64,000 nt of DNA from JBBAAP01 sp043808305 (GTDB taxonomy: Bacteria; Planctomycetota; MHYJ01; JACQXL01). Position numbers and translations under genes: made by a program. Positions 51,375 to 59,965 of this stretch are shown here, piece by piece. The stretch's first letter is position 1, and the number at the start of each line of letters is the position of its first letter. The stretch is from NCBI GenBank assembly GCA_043808305.1, contig JAZDFB010000089.1, forward strand, positions 1-64,000. Reading direction: 5' to 3'. The notes under the pieces are model-generated. The model saw only the letters and a list, made by a program, of their open reading frames with translations, searched no databases and was not told the DNA's origin.

Positions 51375-51577
51375 AAAATACCCCTTAAAAACGTAAACGG
51401 ATTAAACTGATTTACCGGGAATTTCGTTTTTTATTCAATCAGTTAAATCAGCTTACTTTAGGTTTTGAAACCTGAATCATTTTCAGTATTCACTGTACCT
51501 TGTGAACACCTTCAGTCACGATTTTGTGCTCAAAATCCGGCTGACAGGGAGGTATCCCCGGTTAGTAAACCCCTTCT

Positions 51578-51885
51578 CCCCCCACTGCCATACGCTATCC
51601 CCCACCCTGCCATAGGTTACCCCGGTACCTGCCTATGGCAGTCCCCCTACCTGCCATTGGTATAACCCCACACTACGATAGGTACTATCCCCCACTTCAA
51701 TAGGTATACCCGATCACTGCCATACGTATTACCCCCCACTACCATAGGGATACCACCCTACTACATATGGATACCCCCTACCCTACCAGTGGATACCCTG
51801 GTACCTACCATAAGCATCCCCCTTACCTGCCGATGGCTCCCCCCCTATAATGCCTATGGCATACCCCTACACTACCATATACACC
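51578..51885. repeat. 22-bp tandem repeat array 4 (14 units)
   Basis: Fourteen units of exactly 22 bp begin with C-runs; typical core ACTACCATAGGGATA or ACCTGCCATAGGTA. It is the most decayed of the four arrays but keeps phase to the base. It fills much of the 647-base gap 51375-52021. Before it (51398-51465) lies TAAACTGATTTA paired with TAAATCAGCTTA; no gene was seen. Confidence 0.88.
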
Positions 51886-52021
51886 GGAAGGGGTATCCCA
51901 CCCCCAAGCTTTTTTTGATGGAATTTTCAGCCGGATTTGTTATAATTAATCTGCGTCCCTCGGGAATACTCGGGACCTACGGTAATCTGTGGTTGCTCGG
52001 TAATAAATATGGCCGCGCTGA

Positions 52022-52864
52022 TTACTCCGCCAATTGCCAGCCGACAGTGGTTGGATCCTTTGCCGGCCATTGGAGCACCGGTTCTGCTTTGGTATCTTTA
52101 ACGTAAATTTTACCTTCTTCGTTGACGATGAATGTATAAACCAAAAAATATGTATCATATTTTCCCGGATAGATGACAAAGGCAAATTTGGTCGGGTTGG
52201 CGGCCTTGATTCTATTTGTGCCCACCTCATTCTGGTTATATGGAATACCGTTCTCATCTATCAACATCGCCCGGAAAAGGTAACCTGATGTAGGTGTAAT
52301 AATCATCGGCGGGTTTTCCCAGTTTTCTATTCCGGGTGATTGGCCGAATGTGCCGGTAAAAGCCGGCCGGGCATCTGCCCGGGCAAATGATCTATCAATA
52401 TATCCAATCTTGGTCTGATTATCCGACCGATACATCCGGTGCAGGCACGACACATCATAGGTCCAAAAATCCTTGATGCCGTTACCATCGGCATCTGTCT
52501 GTCGCCAGATGGCCTCCTGGCTAACTATCATTTTCAATCCGTAGATAGCATCCGCGGCCGGGTGGAGATGGTTATGACTTAGACTCATAAGTAATGGCAG
52601 GACACCCAGTGCGGATATAATTGCCAGAATTAACGATGATGTAATAACGATTTTTTTGGTTTTCCTTATGGCCATAAAATTAGCCAATATGGGAATAAGT
52701 GTTGTAATAAGGATAATTACAGGAAATACAACCGCGCCGATACCGCAAATCAGGTAGTCTTTTTCCTGGTATAACCAAAAGTAAGGATTATCAAAATAAC
52801 TATATACAACTGTAGCACCGGCCAAAAAGCTGATTACAGATAATATCCCGATTATCCATTTCAT
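52022..52864 (-). CDS. DUF2950-like membrane protein
   Basis: The 280-aa protein has three membrane helices in its first 95 residues and then an extracytoplasmic domain starting LKMIVSQEAIWRQTDADGNGIKDFW. It contains GYLFRAMLIDENGIPYNQNEVG and ends QWPAKDPTTVGWQLAE. It is a paralogue of 53766-54464. The domain resembles DUF2950, function unknown. AAAGGATGAT precedes ATG 52864. A C39 peptidase gene lies between the two paralogues. Confidence 0.8.
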   Translation of the reverse strand: MKWIIGILSVISFLAGATVVYSYFDNPYFWLYQEKDYLICGIGAVVFPVIILITTLIPILANFMAIRKTKKIVITSSLILAIISALGVLPLLMSLSHNHLHPAADAIYGLKMIVSQEAIWRQTDADGNGIKDFWTYDVSCLHRMYRSDNQTKIGYIDRSFARADARPAFTGTFGQSPGIENWENPPMIITPTSGYLFRAMLIDENGIPYNQNEVGTNRIKAANPTKFAFVIYPGKYDTYFLVYTFIVNEEGKIYVKDTKAEPVLQWPAKDPTTVGWQLAE

Positions 52865-52875
52865 AATATCATCCT

Positions 52876-53685
52876 TTACTTTCCACTGATGATATAAATC
52901 CCCGTGCCCCGCCAGTTATCCAGAAACTCCTGTTTGCTCCAGTTCTTTGTCCCGCACAACGGGTCGGCAATAACAACCTTTTCTTCGGAAGCGCTCATAA
53001 CAACTACCATATGGTTAATGAACGGCGGCGTCCATTTGACATTAACTATGCAGGGTACACCCAGGCGCTTGAGCGTTTTCCAGGACATCTCGCGGATATC
53101 GGTGGTGAGTCTTTTAGCGGATGCCTTATAAGCCACAGCCCGGGTAAGCTGGACCATCTCGACGCCCAAACGTTTGCGGGTATGGGAAAGATAAGCCATC
53201 TCCACTTCGGTCGCCTCAATGCCCCACCATTTCAGGAGCGTCACGGCGCTGGCCGCGCCGCAGGTGTAACCGGTGGACTGCATGCAAACACCGTCCTTGG
53301 TAACCCTGAAGGCCGATTGTTTAATATTTTGGCCCGGATAAATCCACTCCACCCGGTACAATCCATAAACGAATACCAGCCCGGCAATGATAGCCAGCTC
53401 CATAGGTAGCCATCGGGTCTTAGTGCGTCGGATAGTAAACCCGAAGAATAGCATCGCAAAGGGAATGAAGCTGACTACTTCGGTAAAAGGATAAATGAAT
53501 AGGGGTATGAGCCGGTATTCCCATTCCGGGTAGTAGCGAAAGACTACGTAAAGAAGTATCACCGCCTCTGAGATAATAGCCGCAACCATAGCCCATCGGC
53601 TCTTGGACGGCCCGACATACCGCCAGCCGGCATAGAACCCGGCAAGGGATAGCAGTATCAGCAATGTAAAGTATATGTATTCCAT
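52876..53685 (-). CDS. C39-family membrane cysteine peptidase
   Basis: From ATG 53685 the 269-aa protein has four or five N-terminal membrane helices and a C39 papain-like domain. The catalytic Cys is in QSTGYTCGAASAVTLLKWW, His in INHMVVVMSA and Asp in VIADPLCG. Such domains cleave leader peptides after double glycine, usually attached to an ABC transporter, which is absent here. It is 11 bases from the DUF2950 gene that follows, whose product or another exported peptide might be the substrate. GTG 53724 is a longer alternative. Confidence 0.86.
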   Translation of the reverse strand: MEYIYFTLLILLSLAGFYAGWRYVGPSKSRWAMVAAIISEAVILLYVVFRYYPEWEYRLIPLFIYPFTEVVSFIPFAMLFFGFTIRRTKTRWLPMELAIIAGLVFVYGLYRVEWIYPGQNIKQSAFRVTKDGVCMQSTGYTCGAASAVTLLKWWGIEATEVEMAYLSHTRKRLGVEMVQLTRAVAYKASAKRLTTDIREMSWKTLKRLGVPCIVNVKWTPPFINHMVVVMSASEEKVVIADPLCGTKNWSKQEFLDNWRGTGIYIISGK

Positions 53686-53765
53686 ATTTTTAGCCACACA
53701 TTCGTGGAATTTATCCTGAGGCACGTAGGACTCAGTGCAAGCAGATTACACAGATTTAATTCTAT

Positions 53766-54464
53766 TTATTCCGCCACAGCCCAGAGTTTACCGCCCGGGC
53801 CTTTGACCTTGGTCGGGTCGCTACCGGGCCATTTCAGCACCACCTTGTTGGCATCACTGCCAGGGTTAATAAAGTAAATAGTGCCACCTTCATTCACGAT
53901 AAAAGTATCTACTCCTGATATTCCATATGATGACGGATATGCGACAAAGGCAAATTTGGTAGAATTGCAGGCCTTGATGCCTTTTTTGCCAACGGGATTC
54001 TGGTTATACGGCTCGCCGTTTTCATCCAAAAGCATCGCCCTATAGTAATAGCCGCTTTTGGCTGTGGTAGTATAGGTCACGCTTAATGTCGGCCAGTATT
54101 GTATATCCAGCCCATTCCAATTACCTATAGCAAATGGTGAAGGGTTATTGCGGCTGTAGGCATCAACATCTGATCTGGCAAAAGAGATATCAATAAATCC
54201 AACCTTGGTTTTGCCATCACATCTATAAAACCGGTGTAAACAAGAGACATCCAGCGTCCAGTAATCTTTGATGCCATTGCCGTCAGCATCGGTTTGCCTC
54301 CATATCGCTTCCTGAGAAGCCAGCATCTTTAGGTTACTTATAGCACCAATCTCACTATGAATAATACCAGAATGCCGTCTATAAATAACATCTTCTACAA
54401 ACAAGTATCCCCAAACTAACGCCCCTAATGCAATAACTGTTAATATTATCCTATTTGTGTCCAT
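53766..54464 (-). CDS. DUF2950-like anchored protein (paralogue)
   Basis: The 232-aa protein has one N-terminal membrane helix and the same external domain as 52022-52864: LKMLASQEAIWRQTDADGNG, RFYRCDGKTKVGFIDISFARSD, YYYRAMLLDENGEPYNQNPVG. TAGGAGGGC precedes ATG 54464. The two copies differ greatly in their membrane parts, so only the outer domain is conserved. The function is unknown. Confidence 0.82.
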   Translation of the reverse strand: MDTNRIILTVIALGALVWGYLFVEDVIYRRHSGIIHSEIGAISNLKMLASQEAIWRQTDADGNGIKDYWTLDVSCLHRFYRCDGKTKVGFIDISFARSDVDAYSRNNPSPFAIGNWNGLDIQYWPTLSVTYTTTAKSGYYYRAMLLDENGEPYNQNPVGKKGIKACNSTKFAFVAYPSSYGISGVDTFIVNEGGTIYFINPGSDANKVVLKWPGSDPTKVKGPGGKLWAVAE

Positions 54465-54493
54465 TTTTGCCCTCCTATTCCGCGCTCTCCCTG

Positions 54494-54521
54494 CCCCGTT
54501 AGAATCGTACCTCTAACGGGG
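54494..54521. repeat. Dispersed CCCCGTTAGAG palindrome (copy 2)
   Basis: CCCCGTTAGA and TCTAACGGGG are perfect inverted arms around ATCGTACC. It matches 11445-11472 and lies between 54464 and 54546. Confidence 0.65.
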
Positions 54522-54545
54522 TGAATACCTCTGTGGCTAATAATT

Positions 54546-54992
54546 CTATTTCTCCTTATTCGATTTAATCAGTTTATTAAGTTTCTGGGTATCCGAAAAT
54601 ATCTGGGTGAAGCCGCATTTGGGGCAGGTGCGCGCCTCGATATTGACGTTGCTTTCCAATAATGTAAAGAACTTGGTCTTGACCGGCTTGAAATAGACCT
54701 TGCCTGTGCCGGCAATACTGCCGGGTATTAGGACGGAATGCCCGCAGGCCACGCATTTGGTGCCGTATTTCTCAGCCTCCTTGTCGCCGGTATATTTGGT
54801 TATCATCAGGTCCAGGTCTTCCTTACGGAAACGGGTGGAATCGCCGACCTTGAAATACGTCAGCTTGCCGTCCTTCATCCAGCGGAATATGGTCTGCTCG
54901 CTCACATCCAGATGCTCACAGGCCTCGCGTATGGAATACCAGTCTTTGCCCGTTACCATCTCGGGCGCCATCATAACGGCCTTTTCTACCAT
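54546..54992 (-). CDS. Excisionase-type DNA-binding protein with C-terminal zinc ribbon
   Basis: The 148-aa protein has a MerR/excisionase-like winged helix (about 17-66, YSIREACEHLDVSEQTIFRWMKDGKL, FRKEDLDLMI) and a four-Cys zinc ribbon (CVACGH near 80 and CPKCGF near 123). It probably binds DNA as a regulator. It lies upstream of the DUF2950/C39 genes on the same strand, 81 bases away, and could control them. Confidence 0.82.
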   Translation of the reverse strand: MVEKAVMMAPEMVTGKDWYSIREACEHLDVSEQTIFRWMKDGKLTYFKVGDSTRFRKEDLDLMITKYTGDKEAEKYGTKCVACGHSVLIPGSIAGTGKVYFKPVKTKFFTLLESNVNIEARTCPKCGFTQIFSDTQKLNKLIKSNKEK

Positions 54993-55165
54993 AAAACCAT
55001 CCTCTCTTCATATCTCCATTTTATAGTCTATTACTATCATTTACTATCACTAACTACTAATATAGCCATAAAAAAGCCCCTGTCAAGGAAAATATGATAT
55101 TTTTGTGCAAGTTTTTTAGACACGGATAGGAAGGGGGTATCCCGCCCTTATCGGGAAACTTACTT

Positions 55166-55360
55166 AGAGCCTCTAACAAAATGAGGATTCTATTGAACCT
55201 TTAGCAATCCCCCTCCCTTTGGCGTCACCGCGCCATGGCGCACTGCGTTCACAACCCAGATGGGAAGGGCAAGGGGAGGGTGAACATAAGATAATTTCCC
55301 CTCACCCTACCCTCTCCCACGAGGGGAGAGGGTTTATAACTTCATTTTGTTAGACGCTCT
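55166..55360. mobile_element. MITE-like element with 19-bp terminal inverted repeats
   Basis: AGAGCCTCTAACAAAATGA (55166-55184) and the complement of 55342-55360 match at 18 of 19 bases. The 195-bp interior is C/T- and G-rich with CCCTCTCCC..GGGAGAGGG-type pairing and no gene. Its right end supplies the TAA stop of the CCA-adding enzyme (55350-55352). The rest of the gap 54993-55165 shows nothing else. Confidence 0.7.
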
Positions 55361-56801
55361 TATTCTTTGCGTTCTTTGCGCACTTTGCGGTGAGCGAGTG
55401 AATGAGCCGTTTGACCAGCGCCAGCGCCTGCGTTTTGGTCCTGACGCTATTCTCCAGCTGGGCTTCTTCCACCTTATGCAATAATTCCGAAAATATCGGG
55501 CCGGGCTTGAGCTTGAGCTTTATCAGGTCATAGCCGTTTACCAGCGGCTTGGGTTTTAACTCTTCTTTCGAATACTTCTTATAGAGCCGGACGGCTTTAT
55601 GATACGGCTTAAGGTCCATGTCGCTGGCCAAGCGGTCGGCCCGGTGGAGCTCATTAAGCCCCGGATATGCCGGGTGAATGAAAAGCTTTTTCAGGGTGCT
55701 CACCCGCATCTTATCGATATCCTTGAAAACCAGGTGCTTGCTGATAATCCAGGTTATGGTTTCTATCTGGGCGTTGGACAGCTTTAATCTTCTGCAGATA
55801 CGTTCAGCCATCTCGGCGCCGACCCGCTCGTGTTCGTGGAACCTGATGCGGTCGGTTATCATAAACGTGCCGGGCTTGCCGATATCGTGGAGCAACGCCG
55901 TCAAAGCCAGGTCAAATGACGGCTTACGCAGGTGTTTAAGCACCTTTAATGTATGGACGTAAACGTCACCTTCGGGGTGGAACTGGACCGGTTGCTTGAC
56001 CCCGCGCATCTTAAGGACCTCGGGCAATATTTCCTTAAGCAGTCCGGATTCCCTGAGCATTTCTATGCCCTCGGCTCTGAGTGGAGAAATAATAGTCTTT
56101 TTCAATTCCTCGCGTATACGTTCGGCTGAAATGCCTTTTATCCGGCGGGCTAATTTCTTGATGGCCGATTTGGTTTTGGGCTCAATCTTGAACCCCAGCT
56201 GGCAGGCGAACCTGATAGCCCGGAGCATCCGTAATCTGTCCTCATTGAACCGTTTGGCCGGGTCGCCGATGGTTTTGATAACTTTTGCCCGGATATCTTT
56301 TTTGCCGTTGACCAGGTCAACCAGTTCTCTTTTTATCGGATCATACAAAAGCCCGTTAATGGTAAAATCGCGCCGGGCCACGTCATCATCGCGCCGGGTG
56401 AATTTAACGCTGTCCGGGCGGCGACCGTCGCTGTAAGCGCCTTCGGTCCGGAAGGTGGTGACCTCTATAGCCACAGATTCCGCTGATTTACCCGGCTTAC
56501 GCTGGATGGGCGCGAGAACCATACTCTGGCAGTTTGAGTGTAGCGAATTACTGCCAGGTATAGTCGGCTGCAACTTCACAGGCAGCCGAACTATGATAAC
56601 CCCGAATGCCTTGCCGATGGCCAGCGTTTTGGGGAACAGTTTAATGACTTCATTGGGCCGGGCGTTGGTAGCCACGTCATAGTCCTGTGGAACCCGATTC
56701 ATCAGCCGGTCGCGCACGCAACCACCGGCAAAATAGGCCTGATACCCCCTGGACTGCAGGGTTTTGACCACTTCCAACGCTATTTTATAAAGGTTATCCA
56801 T
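55350..56801 (-). CDS. CCA-adding enzyme / poly(A) polymerase with HD domain, carrying an inserted palindromic element
   Basis: The 483-aa protein has the class II nucleotidyltransferase head (YFAGGCVRDRLMNRVPQDYDVAT with the GG and DxD motifs), the RRDFTINGLLYDP motif, the RRIKGISAERIREEL tail region and an HD domain (TALLHDIGKPG). Residues about 70-94 (VRLPVKLQPT to NCQSM) plus a short extra stretch interrupt the head between FGVIIV and IEVTTFRTEG. The insert matches the methylmalonyl-CoA mutase insert. The last residues come from a MITE-like element end. It repairs tRNA CCA ends or adds A-tails. Confidence 0.92.
   Translation of the reverse strand: MDNLYKIALEVVKTLQSRGYQAYFAGGCVRDRLMNRVPQDYDVATNARPNEVIKLFPKTLAIGKAFGVIIVRLPVKLQPTIPGSNSLHSNCQSMVLAPIQRKPGKSAESVAIEVTTFRTEGAYSDGRRPDSVKFTRRDDDVARRDFTINGLLYDPIKRELVDLVNGKKDIRAKVIKTIGDPAKRFNEDRLRMLRAIRFACQLGFKIEPKTKSAIKKLARRIKGISAERIREELKKTIISPLRAEGIEMLRESGLLKEILPEVLKMRGVKQPVQFHPEGDVYVHTLKVLKHLRKPSFDLALTALLHDIGKPGTFMITDRIRFHEHERVGAEMAERICRRLKLSNAQIETITWIISKHLVFKDIDKMRVSTLKKLFIHPAYPGLNELHRADRLASDMDLKPYHKAVRLYKKYSKEELKPKPLVNGYDLIKLKLKPGPIFSELLHKVEEAQLENSVRTKTQALALVKRLIHSLTAKCAKNAKNKSV
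56520..56594 (-). mobile_element. In-frame palindromic element inside the CCA-adding enzyme (75 bp)
   Basis: On the coding strand: ATAGTTCGGCTG, a short loop, CAGCCGACTAT, then CTGGCAG and CTGCCAG around a loop. It matches 49695-49775 apart from a 6-base length difference in the first loop and a few substitutions, in the same reading frame. Confidence 0.85.
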
Positions 56802-56883
56802 TTTATTGTCAGCCAGCCCACCCTCGGCTTCGCCTCGGCGAGGCCGGGGAGGCTGATCCCTGCCCGCCGGCAGGCGCGGCGCC

Positions 56884-57672
56884 TCAGGCGAAAATTCCTA
56901 ATGAAACTAACGATGTCCCTTCAATATGTTTTAGTCTTTCAAATCGCTTATCATGTCCTGTATATAATTCATTCAGCGCTTTATTGACTTCCTCCATAAT
57001 ATAATCATGCCATAAAATCAATCCTTTTCCATCATTTAATAATTTCATAGCTACAGAAGTATCATTTAACACATATTCATAGGAGTGGGAGCCGTCTATG
57101 AATATAAAATCTATTGTGTTAAAATATGGGCTGAAATCAAACGTCGCCGAGTCCCCATACAACTGGGTTATTTTATCGGCATAGGGCTTGCTAATATATC
57201 TTGAACCTGAAGTTTTTTTATCAATATAAAAACGATCCCCATAAATAATCGGCAGTTTTGTAGAATACAATTCGCTTGACGGAAGGTCTAAGGTATAGAG
57301 TTTTGCTCCTTCGGAACAATTGGCCGCCATATTTAATGTGGTTCGACCGTCAAAAGTGCCTATTTCAAAAATCTTTCCGGGCTTGTGTATTCTAATCAGC
57401 TTATTGAGGACAATGAGCTCTAACAAAGACACATTACCCGCGATGGCAATAGGCTCTTGAATCGAAATAGTCGTATCATCTGAAGCTATTTCAGTAAGTT
57501 TAATAGTTGGAATAATATGGCTGATTGCTTTTTTGGGCGAATATCCGAAATGGGCACAAATCGTCGTTAAAAGAGGGTAATTCTTGTAGTTAAGAAAGCC
57601 TATTGAAAATAAATATAAGCAGGATATCGCTGCGTAAAAATACCTCAATATAAAAATAGTGATTTTATTCAT
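56884..57672 (-). CDS. Class I SAM-dependent methyltransferase
   Basis: From ATG 57672 the 262-aa protein has one N-terminal hydrophobic segment (FILRYFYAAISCLYLFSIGF), then a Rossmann fold. SAM motif I is KIFEIGTFDGRTTLNMA, an acidic motif II is LYTLDLP, and IDFIFIDGSHSYEYV is typical of Methyltransf_24 enzymes that act on sugars or small molecules. The substrate is unknown. A gap of 82 bases with GC-rich repeats (56802-56883) separates it from the CCA enzyme. Confidence 0.85.
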   Translation of the reverse strand: MNKITIFILRYFYAAISCLYLFSIGFLNYKNYPLLTTICAHFGYSPKKAISHIIPTIKLTEIASDDTTISIQEPIAIAGNVSLLELIVLNKLIRIHKPGKIFEIGTFDGRTTLNMAANCSEGAKLYTLDLPSSELYSTKLPIIYGDRFYIDKKTSGSRYISKPYADKITQLYGDSATFDFSPYFNTIDFIFIDGSHSYEYVLNDTSVAMKLLNDGKGLILWHDYIMEEVNKALNELYTGHDKRFERLKHIEGTSLVSLGIFA

Positions 57673-57687
57673 ACGGCAATTTATCAA

Positions 57688-57715
57688 ATAGTATATCGGC
57701 TAAATTATAAATCAA
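57688..57715 (-). promoter_or_regulatory. Promoter of the methyltransferase gene
   Basis: On the minus strand TTGATT (57710-57715), a 16-base spacer and TACTAT (57688-57693); the ATG at 57672 lies 15 bases beyond. Confidence 0.5.
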
Positions 57716-57770
57716 GACTTTTAAAGCTTGTCGATTGCGGACTGTCCCGTTTTAAGAGCTGACTTTTTAC

Positions 57771-57798
57771 TTGATATCATCGTTTAGTTTTGTAATCT
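57771..57798 (+). promoter_or_regulatory. Promoter of the LTA-synthase-like gene
   Basis: TTGATA (57771-57776), a 16-base spacer and TAATCT (57793-57798). The ATG at 57806 is seven bases beyond, so the message should be leaderless. Confidence 0.55.
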
Positions 57799-57805
57799 TA
57801 ACCAT

Positions 57806-59821
57806 ATGTGGTTCCGAAAAATCGTTGATAATGCAAGACAGTTCTTGAGCCAAGGGCTTACCAAACAGCTTAAAATCAGCCTGGCCGCCGTTATTTACCT
57901 GATGACTTGCTATACATTATTAAGACTAGGATTCCTGATATCAAATCACGAATTCTTCACAGAAGCCGGCTGGGGCGAGATTATAAAATCATTTATCTAC
58001 GGCCTGCGGTTTGATTTATCGGCCTTGCTGATGATAAACGGCCCGTTATTATTGGTTTACAACCTGCCCATAAACTATCTGCGCCGGAGATGGTGCCAAA
58101 CGGCTATACTGGTTTTATTCTGGTTTTCAAATCTGTCATTCATAGGAATAAACCTCGGGGATTACGGATATTTCGCCACTGCCCAGCGGCGGCTGATGTC
58201 GGAAATCTATATGATGTTCCTGGATATAATGAAGATGCTGCCCAGCATGATAACGGATTTTTACTACCTTTTTATCGCTCTGGCAGTCGGCGCAGGCGTA
58301 TTTGTCTGGACTACTTGGCTGCTGTTCAGAAAACTTAACCGCACCGCCCAAGACAGCCATAATTTCCGCAGCCGGCTGGTACATTTTATCATCATCGCAT
58401 TCCTGCTGATGCCCGGGGTCAAAGGCGGTTTCCAAACCAAACCCATCCGCCCGGCTCACGCGTTTTTCTCCCCGCACCGCGCGGTAGGCTACCTGACCTT
58501 AAATTCGTCATTCACGGTCATTAAAAGCATATTCCAGGCCAGCGTGCCGGAATACAAATTCATGCCTGAAACTGAAGCGTCAGCCGAGGTTGATCGTATA
58601 CTCCGCAATCCCAATGAACAAGCGCTTGACCCACGATATCCATTCCTGCGCCAGATAAAATATGCCGGTCCGCCCAGCAAGAAAAATATAGTCGTTTTTA
58701 TAATGGAAAGCTGGACTGCTGATTTTGTCGGCTGCATATCCGGCAAAGAACCGTCATCAACGCCATTTTTTGACAGCATTGCCAAAAAAGGAATGCTGTT
58801 TACCAACTTCCTGGCCACCGGCCACCGGACTATCGTGGCGGCGCCGTCGGTACTGGCCTCAATACCGGGATTTTATTCCAACTCCGGCGCAGGCAAAAAG
58901 AATTCATTCATAGAATCACAGTCCGAGGTAAACAATTTTATCGGGATGGGAAGCGTTTTAGCCAGGCAAGGTTATACCACCTCGTTTCATCACGGAGCCA
59001 ATACCGGCGCACTGGGGCTGGATATCTACACCAAGCTGGCCGGTTTCCAACGCTACTACGGCAAGCAAGACTACCTAAACCTGACTGACGCTTCACAGGA
59101 CGCGGTCTGGGGCGTCTGGGACGAAGAATTCTTCCTGGATGCCCGGAAAAGGATGGATGATTTCAAGCCGCCTTTCTGCTCGGTGATATTCTCACTGACC
59201 TCGCACGAACCGTTCAGAGTTCCTCCGCACCGCCAAGCATTATTCGATAAATACACCGGCGAAACAAAATTCCAGAAGGTCCTGCGCTATACTGATTACA
59301 GCCTGGAACAGTTCTTTAAAGCCGCTCAGGACAAGCCCTGGTTTAAAGACACGGTTTTTATTATCACCGCAGACCACGCCTCGCATTCAGCGGTCAATGA
59401 TTTCTACTCCTGCTTCCACATACCGCTTTTGATATACTCGCCCGGATTTATCAATCCGGCCAAGCTGAACAGCGTTGGTTCGCAAGTCGATATAATGCCC
59501 ACTATTTTGAATATCCTCGGCATTTCCGCCATACATGCGTCTATGGGCACTGATTTGATTACTATGAACAAATCGCACTATTCCGTGGTCAGTGACGGCA
59601 CCAGATACGCCATCTTTTCCGATAAGTTCGTCCTGCTTAACGACCTGGAAAAAGACATAGGGCTTTATGATTACCGCGCCGACCCGATGCTCAGTGATAA
59701 CCTCCAGCCAAAATATCCGGATGAGGCCCAATATCTCAGGCGCATTCTCCTGGCATACATCCAGTCGGTATCCATGGCTATTTCCCATAACCGCATCTGC
59801 CGGGAAAAAGACCTTAAATAA
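57806..59821 (+). CDS. LTA-synthase-like sulfatase-family membrane enzyme
   Basis: The 671-aa protein has five membrane helices (about 15-210) and a sulfatase-fold outer domain. FIMESWTADFVG and LATGHRTIVAAPSVLASIPG carry the first metal Glu and the candidate nucleophile Thr; FIITADHASHS supplies later metal ligands. These fit phosphoglycerol or phosphoethanolamine transferases. In a Gram-negative-type cell it may decorate envelope glycans or lipids rather than make LTA. It precedes gapA on the same strand but has its own promoter. Confidence 0.88.
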   Translation: MWFRKIVDNARQFLSQGLTKQLKISLAAVIYLMTCYTLLRLGFLISNHEFFTEAGWGEIIKSFIYGLRFDLSALLMINGPLLLVYNLPINYLRRRWCQTAILVLFWFSNLSFIGINLGDYGYFATAQRRLMSEIYMMFLDIMKMLPSMITDFYYLFIALAVGAGVFVWTTWLLFRKLNRTAQDSHNFRSRLVHFIIIAFLLMPGVKGGFQTKPIRPAHAFFSPHRAVGYLTLNSSFTVIKSIFQASVPEYKFMPETEASAEVDRILRNPNEQALDPRYPFLRQIKYAGPPSKKNIVVFIMESWTADFVGCISGKEPSSTPFFDSIAKKGMLFTNFLATGHRTIVAAPSVLASIPGFYSNSGAGKKNSFIESQSEVNNFIGMGSVLARQGYTTSFHHGANTGALGLDIYTKLAGFQRYYGKQDYLNLTDASQDAVWGVWDEEFFLDARKRMDDFKPPFCSVIFSLTSHEPFRVPPHRQALFDKYTGETKFQKVLRYTDYSLEQFFKAAQDKPWFKDTVFIITADHASHSAVNDFYSCFHIPLLIYSPGFINPAKLNSVGSQVDIMPTILNILGISAIHASMGTDLITMNKSHYSVVSDGTRYAIFSDKFVLLNDLEKDIGLYDYRADPMLSDNLQPKYPDEAQYLRRILLAYIQSVSMAISHNRICREKDLK

Positions 59822-59857
59822 ATTAATATTTCGGCCGCAAACCGATTTCGGAAATCC

Positions 59858-59885
59858 TTGACACCCCTGATTAATTTTATAGATT
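59858..59885 (+). promoter_or_regulatory. Promoter of gapA-pgk
   Basis: TTGACA (59858-59863), a 16-base spacer and TAGATT (59880-59885), about 80 bases before the gapA start. Confidence 0.65.
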
Positions 59886-59896
59886 AAGCGGTAGTT

Positions 59897-59926
59897 GGCA
59901 TCAAAAGCCAAGGGTCTTTTGATGCC
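59897..59926 (+). promoter_or_regulatory. Leader hairpin before gapA
   Basis: GGCATCAAAAG and CTTTTGATGCC form a perfect 11-bp stem with an 8-base loop, followed by a T-rich stretch. It lies just after the predicted start of transcription and could attenuate or stabilise the message. Confidence 0.6.
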
Positions 59927-59965
59927 TTTCGTTATTATTATCAACCCGCTTTAAAGGAGGCTAAT

